Notes under the pieces: model-generated
What the model saw: the letters and a program-made list of their open reading frames with translations, nothing else
Told to the model about the DNA's origin: nothing
Database searches by the model: none
Part shown: positions 6,430 to 13,922 of the stretch, one piece after another
How positions within the stretch are numbered: position 1 is the stretch's first letter
How the letters are laid out: each line of letters starts with the position of its first letter
Position numbers and translations under genes: made by a program
NCBI GenBank assembly: GCA_965364515.1
Contig: CBDTXZ010000070.1
Span: 1 to 13,922, forward strand
DNA from: JAHEDH01 sp965364515
GTDB taxonomy: Bacteria; Actinomycetota; Acidimicrobiia; Spongiisociales; ZC4RG35
Length of the DNA: 13,922 nt
Reading direction: 5' to 3'

Positions 6430-6483
6430 CCCCGAGGCCAGGTGCAGTCGCTCGAAGCTTCGGAGAAGCTGCCCCGAGGCCAG
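6430..6483. repeat. 12-bp direct repeats flanking a 10-bp palindrome
   Basis: CCCCGAGGCCAG occurs at 6430-6441 and again at 6472-6483, 42 bp apart (four helical turns). The palindrome CGAAGCTTCG at 6453-6462 lies between them. The element is in the 203-bp gap between the divergent Nudix and GNAT genes, so it could be an operator for either or both. Confidence 0.4.
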
Positions 6484-6530
6484 CCTGTGAAGCTCGCGCA
6501 CCCCTCGGCAGAGTCTCATCCGAGCCAACG

Positions 6531-6559
6531 GTCGACGGCCAGAGACCGCCGCCTAGTCT
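6531..6559 (+). promoter_or_regulatory. Promoter of the GNAT gene
   Basis: GTCGAC at 6531-6536, a 17-bp spacer and TAGTCT at 6554-6559 form a plausible housekeeping promoter. The -10 ends 9 nt before the ATG at 6569, and no Shine-Dalgarno is present, so the mRNA is probably leaderless or nearly so. Confidence 0.45.
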
Positions 6560-6568
6560 GTCGCCGGT

Positions 6569-7144
6569 ATGAAGCCGCCGGAACGGATCTACACGGAACG
6601 CTTTCTGCTCCGTCGTTTCGCGCGTAGGGACGCCGACGCGATTCTCGACGCAGTCCAGGCCTCACTTCCGGATCTCACGAAATGGCTGCCATGGGCCCAC
6701 GCCAACTACACGCGAGACGAGTCGACCGCATACATCCGGGACTCGACGCAATCCTGGAAGGAAGGGCGCGCGTACGACTACGCCATCCGTTCCACCAACG
6801 ATCCGGGCCGGCACCTCGGCAACATGTCGATCTGGCACGTTTCCCGTCTCGGCAAGGTGGGAGAGATCGGATATTGGGTCCGCTCGGACGCGACCTCGAA
6901 TGGGATCGCCACCGAGACAGCGATGGCGATGCTCGATCTGGGATTCAACACCCTCGGCATGCACAAGATCACCCTGCGCATCGCGGTGGGAAACGACGCC
7001 TCAGATCGGGTCGCGCAGAAGCTCGGATTCACCAGGGAAGGCGTCCTGCGCGAGGAGCTCAAGGTCAATGGCGCCTGGCTCGACCACACGTTGTACTCGA
7101 TGCTCGAACAGGAATACCGGGCGTTGACGCGCACTCGCAGCTGA
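6569..7144 (+). CDS. GNAT N-acetyltransferase, RimJ/RimL type
   Basis: This 191-residue protein has the Acetyltransf_3 layout: TERFLLRRFARRDADAI near the N-terminus and an acetyl-CoA-binding motif at about 99-120. In that motif GEIGYWV is followed by SNGIATETAM, with NGIAT in place of the RxxGxG/A loop. GNDASDRVAQKLGF follows at 141-154, then GVLREE. It would transfer acetyl from acetyl-CoA to an amine such as a protein N-terminus; the target cannot be told. The ATG lacks a Shine-Dalgarno but has a -10 box 9 nt upstream. It stands alone, divergent from the Nudix gene and convergent with nuoN. Confidence 0.87.
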   Translation: MKPPERIYTERFLLRRFARRDADAILDAVQASLPDLTKWLPWAHANYTRDESTAYIRDSTQSWKEGRAYDYAIRSTNDPGRHLGNMSIWHVSRLGKVGEIGYWVRSDATSNGIATETAMAMLDLGFNTLGMHKITLRIAVGNDASDRVAQKLGFTREGVLREELKVNGAWLDHTLYSMLEQEYRALTRTRS

Positions 7145-7216
7145 GCATGACGTTCTCGTAGGCAGGTAAACCGAGAGAGTGGCGCACAGGCATGACGTGA
7201 CCGCGTCTCACGGTGC

Positions 7217-7272
7217 TTTCAGCGATCGGCTATCGGCAATCGATCCAGTTGGCCGAAAGCCGACAGCTGAGA
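7217..7272. repeat. Heptad inverted repeat downstream of nuoN
   Basis: The left arm at 7217-7237 is three 7-bp units ending in TC(A/G)GC. The right arm at 7252-7272 is three units of GCYGANA. The arms pair in 17 of 21 positions around a 14-nt loop. The element lies between the convergent GNAT and nuoN genes, 57 bp past the nuoN stop, and could fold at the nuo mRNA 3' end. The rest of this gap shows no gene. Confidence 0.65.
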
Positions 7273-7328
7273 GCAACAGCACCGCAACCCGATGCACAGG
7301 TGACCCGTCGAGAGAACGTGCCCGCGCC

Positions 7329-8825
7329 TCAACCGCCGGCGGCGGCGATCAGGACTCGGGTGGCCTCGCCGAAGAACGTCGAGATAGTCGGAAAGAAACC
7401 GATGACGATGGTGGCGACGGCGGCGATCCCGACGGCGAGAGAGAGGGAGCCGGACGGCACCACTTCGCGTTCGGTGTAGCCCTCGAGCGGCTCGTCGAAC
7501 CACACGACCTTGACGACCCGGGCGTAGTAGTAGAACGCGATGACTGCGTTGACGGCCGCGATCACCGCGAGCACCGTTGCGCCGGTGGTACCGGCGGTGA
7601 TGGCCGATCGGAACATGATGAACTTGGCGAACCAACCGGCCAGCGGCGGGATTCCGGCGAGCGAGAAGAAGAACAGCGCCGCCAACACACCGAGGCGTGG
7701 ATCGACCCGGCCGAGACCGGCCCATTCCTCGACCTCGCCCGAGCCCATCCTGCGAGCACCTTGGATCACGATGGCGAAGGCTCCGAGGTTCATCAACGCG
7801 TAGATCACCAGGTAGACCACGGTGGCTTCGAGCCCGTCGCCGAGCCCATCCCCGGACACCGCGGCCGCCGCGAAAGGCACGAGCATGAACCCGGCCTGCG
7901 CGATCGACGAGTAGGCGAGCAGGCGGACGATGTTGGTCTGTCGAAGCGCTGACAGATTGCCGACTGTCATCGACAGTGCCGCCAACGCCCAGAGGCCCGG
8001 ACCCCACACATCGGCCTCGCTCGGAAGCGCCAGATAGACGATGGCGAACAGCCCAACGAAACCGGCGATCTTGGAGGAGACCGACAGGTAGGCGGTGACC
8101 GGTGTGGGCGCTCCCTCGTACGTGTCGGGCGCCCAGAAGTGGAAGGGGACCGCGGACACCTTGAACCCGAAGCCGACCAGGATGAAGATGATCGCCAATC
8201 CGAGTAATGGTTGTGCCGTCTCTGGGATCGTCTGGACGGCCACGGCGATCTCATCGAAACCGACCGCTCCGGTGAGTCCGAAGAGCATCGACATGCCCCA
8301 GAGCAGGATGGCCGTTGAGAGCACGCCGAGAATGAAGTACTTCACCGACGCCTCGTTCGACTTCATGTCGCCTTTGCGCCAGCCGGCCAGCATGAACAGC
8401 GGGGCCGTGGTCAGCTCCAGGCCGATGAACAGCACGATCAGGTCCCGGGCGGACGACATCACCACCGAGCCGAGGATCGAGGCGATCAAGAGGAAGTAGT
8501 ACTCCCCCTGGTAATAGCGCTCGGACTCTATGTAGCTCACCGACATCAACAGGACGACGTATCCGGCGAGAACGAACAGGCCCTTGAGGACGATGGCGAA
8601 GTCGTCGACGACGTAGGAGCCATCGAACATCGAGCGCACGCTCTGGTCGGAGGTCGCCAAGACGATGAGGAAGAATCCAGCGACGACGAGGCCGAGCAGG
8701 CCGACGATCGCCGTGAAGTATTTGTTGCGACGTGGCAGCACCAGATCGAGTCCGAGGACGGCGAGCAGCGTCACTGCGATCGTGATCTCGGGCGCGAGCG
8801 CCAGGTAGTCGATGTCCCAGGTCAC
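7329..8825 (-). CDS. nuoN: NADH-quinone oxidoreductase subunit N
   Basis: The 498-residue polytopic membrane protein is one of three antiporter-like proton-pumping subunits of complex I. It shows the proton-antiporter fold from about residue 125 on: DLIVLFIGLELTTAPLFMLA with the key glutamate at 137, then EASVKYFILG. Further on are FKVSAVPFHFWAPDTYEGAP and LLAYSSIAQAGFMLVP, all typical of NuoN. The GTG start at 8825-8823 has GGAG 6 nt upstream. It is the last gene of the operon; the gap to nuoM is filled by a heptad inverted repeat. Length is normal for the family. Confidence 0.97.
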   Translation of the reverse strand: MTWDIDYLALAPEITIAVTLLAVLGLDLVLPRRNKYFTAIVGLLGLVVAGFFLIVLATSDQSVRSMFDGSYVVDDFAIVLKGLFVLAGYVVLLMSVSYIESERYYQGEYYFLLIASILGSVVMSSARDLIVLFIGLELTTAPLFMLAGWRKGDMKSNEASVKYFILGVLSTAILLWGMSMLFGLTGAVGFDEIAVAVQTIPETAQPLLGLAIIFILVGFGFKVSAVPFHFWAPDTYEGAPTPVTAYLSVSSKIAGFVGLFAIVYLALPSEADVWGPGLWALAALSMTVGNLSALRQTNIVRLLAYSSIAQAGFMLVPFAAAAVSGDGLGDGLEATVVYLVIYALMNLGAFAIVIQGARRMGSGEVEEWAGLGRVDPRLGVLAALFFFSLAGIPPLAGWFAKFIMFRSAITAGTTGATVLAVIAAVNAVIAFYYYARVVKVVWFDEPLEGYTEREVVPSGSLSLAVGIAAVATIVIGFFPTISTFFGEATRVLIAAAGG

Positions 8826-8837
8826 GGCGCACTCCGT

Positions 8838-8919
8838 GCGACGCTGTACGCATCACGCAACACGCAACACGCCTCCCGATGGAAGCGTATGGCGTGGAGC
8901 GTGCGGCGTGGAGCGTCCC
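8838..8919. repeat. Heptad inverted repeat in the nuoM-nuoN gap
   Basis: From 8841 five 7-bp units begin with ACGC (ACGCAAC occurs twice). From 8885 to 8919 five units begin with GCGT (GCGTGGA occurs twice). ACGC and GCGT are complementary, so the arms 8838-8872 and 8885-8919 can pair at least four positions in every seven around a 12-nt loop. The element fills nearly all of the 99-bp gap, stopping short of the nuoN Shine-Dalgarno. Confidence 0.75.
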
Positions 8920-8924
8920 TCATG

Positions 8925-10562
8925 TCAGCCTCCCGTCGAGGCGGTCACGGTGGCTCCATACGCCGTCTCGACCAGGCTGACGACAGCATCCGTCGTGGCG
9001 CCGAACACGACCCTGGGATAGAAACCGATGATCAGGATCAGCACGATGAGCGGCACCCAGGCCGTCATCTCGTAGCGATCGACGTCGTGGAACTCGTGGC
9101 CGAGCCACTCTTCGTTCGGTTCGCCGAGGTTGACCTTCTGGAGCATCCAGAGCATGTAGCCGGCGGTGAGCACCGTGCCGATCGCTCCGAGGACCATGGA
9201 GGTCCGGAAGATCCCGAGGCTCGACTCCGCCAGCGAGGGGAGCGGGTTGTAGGCGCCGAGCAGAGCCATGAACTCACCCCAGAAGCCGGCGAGCCCAGGA
9301 AGACCGAGCGACGCCATGGCGGTGAAGGCGAGGATCCCGCCCATGATGGGCATGAGCTTCTGATTCCCTCCGAGTCGCGCCATCTCTCGGGTGTGGTATC
9401 GATGGTGCATCGAACCGGCGAGGAAAAACAGCAGGCCGGTGATGAGACCGTGGGCGACCATGCCGATGATGGCGGCGTTGATGCCGACATCGGTGAGCGT
9501 CGCGATTCCGAGCATCACGAAGCCCATGTGCCCGACCGAGGAGAAGGCAATGAGGCGTTTCATGTCCGTTTGGGCAAGACATGCCAGCGAGCCGTAGATG
9601 ATCCCGATCACCGCCAGGATGGCGATCGCCGGAGCCCAGATCTCCGAGGTCTCCGGCAGGATCGGGATCGAGATGCGAATGAATGCGTAGGTCCCGAGCT
9701 TCAGGAGGATGGCGGCCAGCAACACCGAACCGACGGTCGGAGCTGCGGTGTGCGCATCGGGGAGCCAGGTGTGAAGCGGCCACATCGGGACCTTGACCGC
9801 GAATCCGAGGAACATGGCTCCGAAGATCAACCAGGCGGTGGTGCCCGAGAGACCGCCCATCGACTCCGGCATCGTGTCGAGCCCGAGCGAGATGAGCGTG
9901 GGGATGTCGAAGGTGCGCTCGCCTCCGTTCAGCGCCCCCGAGTTGAAGTACAGGGCGAGGAAACCCAAGAGCATGAACGCCGAGCCGAACAGCGTGAACA
10001 GGAAGAACTTGATCGATGCATAGAGACGGGTCTCGATGTCCCGACTGAAGCCGGGGATCTTCCGCATCGACTTGTCACCCCACACGCCGATCATGAAGTA
10101 CATCGGGAGCAACACGACCTCGAAGAAGATGAAGAACAGCACGAGGTCCAGGGCCACGAAGGTCCCGTTCATACCCGTTCCGAGGACCAGCATCAGAATG
10201 AGGAAGGCCCTGGGATTCCTCGGCTCCTCCCAGTGGTCCCACGAGTAGATGATCGCGAGCACCAGGACGAACGTCGACAGGACCAGCAGAGGGAGGCTGA
10301 TGCCGTCCACGCCGATGTGGTATCGGGCGTCGATGGCGTCGATCCACGAGGCGTTCGCCTCGAACTGGAACGAGCTGCCGGCCCCGTAATCGAACAGTGC
10401 GATGAGCACCAGGGACAGCCCGAACGTGACAACGGCAGTCGTCAGCGCCAGCCGCTTGGCCAGCGACTCGTTCTCCTTCGGAACCATCAGAAGCGCCACC
10501 GCTCCGAGGAGCGGCAGGAACACGATGAGGCTCAAACCCCATCCGCTCTCAAACAGTTCCAT
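8925..10562 (-). CDS. nuoM: NADH-quinone oxidoreductase subunit M
   Basis: This 545-residue antiporter-like subunit pumps protons in the membrane arm of complex I. FFIFFEVVLLPMYFMIG at 143-159 carries the conserved glutamate at 148. The helix with FAVKVPMWPLHTWLPDAHT starts near 254 and has the key lysine at 257; AAPTVGSVLLAAILLKLGTY follows it. Later, LACLAQTDMKRLIAFSSVGH is typical of NuoM. The protein is somewhat longer than the common 500-510 residues, with part of the excess in polar loops after residues 160 and 210. GGGAG lies 6 nt before the ATG. A 63-bp gap separates it from nuoL, and a 99-bp gap from nuoN. Confidence 0.97.
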   Translation of the reverse strand: MELFESGWGLSLIVFLPLLGAVALLMVPKENESLAKRLALTTAVVTFGLSLVLIALFDYGAGSSFQFEANASWIDAIDARYHIGVDGISLPLLVLSTFVLVLAIIYSWDHWEEPRNPRAFLILMLVLGTGMNGTFVALDLVLFFIFFEVVLLPMYFMIGVWGDKSMRKIPGFSRDIETRLYASIKFFLFTLFGSAFMLLGFLALYFNSGALNGGERTFDIPTLISLGLDTMPESMGGLSGTTAWLIFGAMFLGFAVKVPMWPLHTWLPDAHTAAPTVGSVLLAAILLKLGTYAFIRISIPILPETSEIWAPAIAILAVIGIIYGSLACLAQTDMKRLIAFSSVGHMGFVMLGIATLTDVGINAAIIGMVAHGLITGLLFFLAGSMHHRYHTREMARLGGNQKLMPIMGGILAFTAMASLGLPGLAGFWGEFMALLGAYNPLPSLAESSLGIFRTSMVLGAIGTVLTAGYMLWMLQKVNLGEPNEEWLGHEFHDVDRYEMTAWVPLIVLILIIGFYPRVVFGATTDAVVSLVETAYGATVTASTGG

Positions 10563-10574
10563 CGTTTTCTCCCT

Positions 10575-10602
10575 CTCTCATTTCTGACTTCTCGATTTCG
10601 TA
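10575..10602. repeat. Short heptad repeat in the nuoL-nuoM gap
   Basis: Four 7-bp units in phase share the YTCT/TTTC core (CTCTCAT, TTCTGAC, TTCTCGA, TTTCGTA). On the nuo-sense strand the core reads NNNAGAA. There is no second arm. The core differs from those of the other nuo gaps and the match is weaker. Confidence 0.4.
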
Positions 10603-10625
10603 CGGTTGCAGCATGGCTGGATCGG

Positions 10626-12676
<2,051 letters not shown>

Positions 12677-12677
<1 letters not shown>

Positions 12678-12695
12678 GCACGCACCTCTCGTGCA
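12677..12695 (-). promoter_or_regulatory. Hairpin presenting the nuoL ribosome binding site
   Basis: TGCACG at 12677-12682 and CGTGCA at 12690-12695 pair perfectly. In the mRNA the 7-nt loop holds the nuoL Shine-Dalgarno AGAGGTG, and the stem includes the A of the start codon. This could tune nuoL translation, or it could be chance. Confidence 0.4.
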
Positions 12696-12702
12696 ACGGT
12701 GC

Positions 12703-12776
12703 CGTCAGCTGTCCGCAATCGGCCATCGGGTGCGGGCTGGGAGCCGGTAGCCGGGAGCCGGAGGCCGGGAGCGAAG
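12703..12776. repeat. Heptad repeat pair in the nuoK-nuoL gap
   Basis: Left block 12703-12730 has four 7-bp units of NNTCNGC type. Right block 12735-12776 has six units, mostly AGCCGGN. The reverse complement of the right block reads NNCCGGC, so the two blocks form an imperfect dyad. Three GCGAA pentamers follow at 12771-12785, ending just before the nuoK stop. The stretch CAGCTGTCCGC at 12706-12716 recurs with one change, inverted, at 7259-7269. Confidence 0.7.
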
Positions 12777-12792
12777 CGAAGCGAAGTGACCA

Positions 12793-13098
12793 TCAGAACT
12801 TCATCAGGTTGTACTCGTCGACATTTGCAGACTGGCGGTTGCGGAAGATCATCAGGACGATGGCGAGGCCGATGCCGACTTCTGCGGCGGCGATCGTGAT
12901 CACGAACAGTGAGAACACCTGGCCGATCGCTTCGCTGGTGCGAAGGTAGGCCTCGAAGGCGATGAGGTTGATGTTCACTGCGTTGAGCATCAACTCGACC
13001 GAGAGCAGGATCATGACCGTGTTCCGCCGCACCAACAGACCGTACGTCCCCATCGAGAACAGCAGCGCCGCGATGACGAGAAACTGATTGACGAGCAT
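12793..13098 (-). CDS. nuoK: NADH-quinone oxidoreductase subunit K
   Basis: The 101-residue protein has three membrane helices, as usual for NuoK, a link in the proton path of complex I. SVELMLNAVNINL carries the conserved helix-2 glutamate, and AAAEVGIGLAIVL the helix-3 glutamate. The ATG at 13098-13096 was chosen because GAGG lies 6 nt upstream and the length then matches the family. An ATG at 13137 would add 13 residues that come from the repeat region and are unlikely to be real. Neighbours are nuoJ upstream (103-bp gap) and nuoL downstream. Confidence 0.97.
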   Translation of the reverse strand: MLVNQFLVIAALLFSMGTYGLLVRRNTVMILLSVELMLNAVNINLIAFEAYLRTSEAIGQVFSLFVITIAAAEVGIGLAIVLMIFRNRQSANVDEYNLMKF

Positions 13099-13121
13099 CA
13101 GCGACCTCGTTCCTCTGTTCG

Positions 13122-13191
13122 ACGCTCCACGCTCCACGCTTCACGCCCCACGCCTGCGTGTCGCGTGCTGCGTGCTGCGTGATGCGGCGAG
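13122..13191. repeat. Heptad inverted repeat in the nuoJ-nuoK gap
   Basis: Five 7-bp units begin with ACGC from 13122 to 13156 (ACGCTCC twice). Four units of GCGTGNN type follow from 13156 to 13183 (GCGTGCT twice), then a degenerate one. The ACGC and GCGT cores are complementary, so the arms can fold into a long imperfect hairpin with almost no loop. It shares its core with the element at 8838-8919. The nuoK Shine-Dalgarno at 13105-13108 lies outside it. Confidence 0.75.
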
Positions 13192-13201
13192 TGCAACGAG
13201 C

Positions 13202-13756
13202 TCATACCGAACCCCTCTCTTCCTCTTCCAGGGGGGTGAGGTCGCGGCGGGCGATGGTGATGCCACCGACCAGGGCCGCCAACAGCACGAAGCCCACGAT
13301 TTCGAACGGGAGCACGAAGCGGCCGATCAAGGACTCGGCGAGGACGACGGTGTCGGTGGGGACACCGACATCCGTGAGCTGCTCGGAACCGAACGCTTGA
13401 AGCGACGTGTACGACAGCAGGGCGAAGAGTGCGAGCGACACGACCGCAGCGAGCGGCCGAGCCCGGGGGTTGTCGAGACCGGGCTCCACGTTGAGCGGCG
13501 CCCTGGTGATCATGATGCCGAAGAGGAACAAGACGACCACGGCTCCGATGTAGACGAGCACGAGGGTCCACGCGACGAACTCGGCGGACATCATCAAGAA
13601 CAGAGCTGCAGTGCCGGCGAGGGTGGCGACCAGATAGAGGGCGGCGTGGACCACGTTCTGGGACGTGACGACTCGGAAGGCCGACGCCACCACGGCTGCG
13701 CCGATCGCCAGGTACACCCAGTTCACAGGATCCGAAAGCCAATCCGCGAAGGTCAT
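13202..13756 (-). CDS. nuoJ: NADH-quinone oxidoreductase subunit J
   Basis: This 184-residue protein with five predicted membrane helices is the NuoJ/ND6 subunit of complex I. TLVLVYIGAVVVLFLFGIMI near 64-83 is the conserved third helix with its pi-bulge region. The ATG at 13756-13754 was chosen because GGAG lies 8 nt upstream and MTFADW begins the conserved part. The frame is open to an ATG at 13801, but that would translate the heptad-repeat region. The C-terminal tail is acidic (LEEEERGSV), as is common for the family. nuoI lies upstream across a 112-bp gap. Confidence 0.95.
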   Translation of the reverse strand: MTFADWLSDPVNWVYLAIGAAVVASAFRVVTSQNVVHAALYLVATLAGTAALFLMMSAEFVAWTLVLVYIGAVVVLFLFGIMITRAPLNVEPGLDNPRARPLAAVVSLALFALLSYTSLQAFGSEQLTDVGVPTDTVVLAESLIGRFVLPFEIVGFVLLAALVGGITIARRDLTPLEEEERGSV

Positions 13757-13784
13757 CTCGCTCGCTCCGCTCGCTCGACGACGC

Positions 13785-13848
13785 TCGCGGCTCCCGGCCA
13801 CCGGCTTCCGGCACAGGGCCGGCAGCTGGGAGCTGGGAGCTGGGGGCT
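13785..13848. repeat. Heptad inverted repeat in the nuoI-nuoJ gap
   Basis: Four 7-bp units of NNCCGGC type (one reads TCGCGGC) run from 13785 to 13812. After 8 bp, four units of GGNNGCT type (GGGAGCT twice) run from 13821 to 13848. The reverse complement of the second block reads NNCCAGC, so the two form an imperfect dyad. The nuoJ side of the gap (13757-13784) is a run of CTCG/CTCC units that includes the nuoJ ribosome binding site. Confidence 0.7.
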
Positions 13849-13868
13849 GGAGACGAAGTCGACCGTCA

Positions 13869-13922
13869 TCATGACTCCAGTGCGGGGGCGTCGGGGACGG
13901 TGGGGAGCCAGTTCTGGAGGCG
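13869..13922 (-). CDS. nuoI: 3' end of probable NADH-quinone oxidoreductase subunit I
   Basis: On the minus strand the window edge enters an open frame that ends RLQNWLPTVPDAPALES and a TGA at 13871-13869. No iron-sulfur cysteines fall inside the fragment, so the assignment rests on the operon order nuoI-J-K-L-M-N. Only 17 codons are visible. Confidence 0.6.
   Translation of the reverse strand, partial: RLQNWLPTVPDAPALES

Noticed and set aside
7145..7216. Possible intrinsic terminator after the GNAT gene (TCTCG / CGAGA)
   Set aside because: Only a 5-bp stem with a 12-nt loop and no T-run.

Overview
The window looks like chromosomal DNA from a high-GC actinobacterium. The clues are a mycoredoxin-like CGFC glutaredoxin, GTG and TTG starts, several genes with a -10 box right before the start codon and no Shine-Dalgarno (leaderless style), and a standard nuo gene order. 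An Acidimicrobiia-type lineage is a guess; the sequence alone does not fix the genus.

Layout. 1-65: start of an unidentified minus-strand gene. 66-254: gap with two perfect 12-bp palindromes, a small hairpin and a heptad repeat. 255-512 (-): small three-helix membrane protein. 513-956: no convincing gene. 957-2546 (+): DUF308-like/DUF389 membrane protein. 2668-2793: regulatory leader made of a promoter, a 10-residue leader peptide with four consecutive Ile codons, a hairpin and an intrinsic terminator. 2813-4393 (+): citramalate synthase (cimA). 4397-4681 (-): glutaredoxin/mycoredoxin, convergent with cimA. 4947-5687 (+): helical-stalk plus helix-hairpin-helix protein behind a general-stress-type promoter, ended by a strong hairpin. 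5832-6365 (-): Nudix CoA pyrophosphatase family. 6569-7144 (+): RimJ/RimL-type GNAT acetyltransferase. 7329-13922 (-): the distal part of a complex I operon, read nuoI (3' end only), nuoJ, nuoK, nuoL, nuoM, nuoN.

Two things stand out. First, the cimA leader has the parts of an amino-acid attenuator: an Ile-run leader peptide that starts close to the predicted transcription start, a 10-position stem beginning at its stop codon, and a terminator stem followed by five T, just before the cimA ribosome binding site. CimA opens the threonine-independent route to isoleucine, so Ile-tRNA sensing fits its job. Second, every gap between the nuo genes in view, the gap after nuoN, and the gap at 66-254 holds short repeats in strict 7-bp phase. 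Most are arranged as two complementary arms that could fold into long imperfect hairpins. The core differs between gaps, but the period and dyad layout are kept.

The nuo proteins form the membrane proton-pumping arm of NADH:quinone oxidoreductase (J, K, L, M, N) plus the end of a peripheral iron-sulfur subunit (I). The other genes are housekeeping or stress functions with their own promoters.
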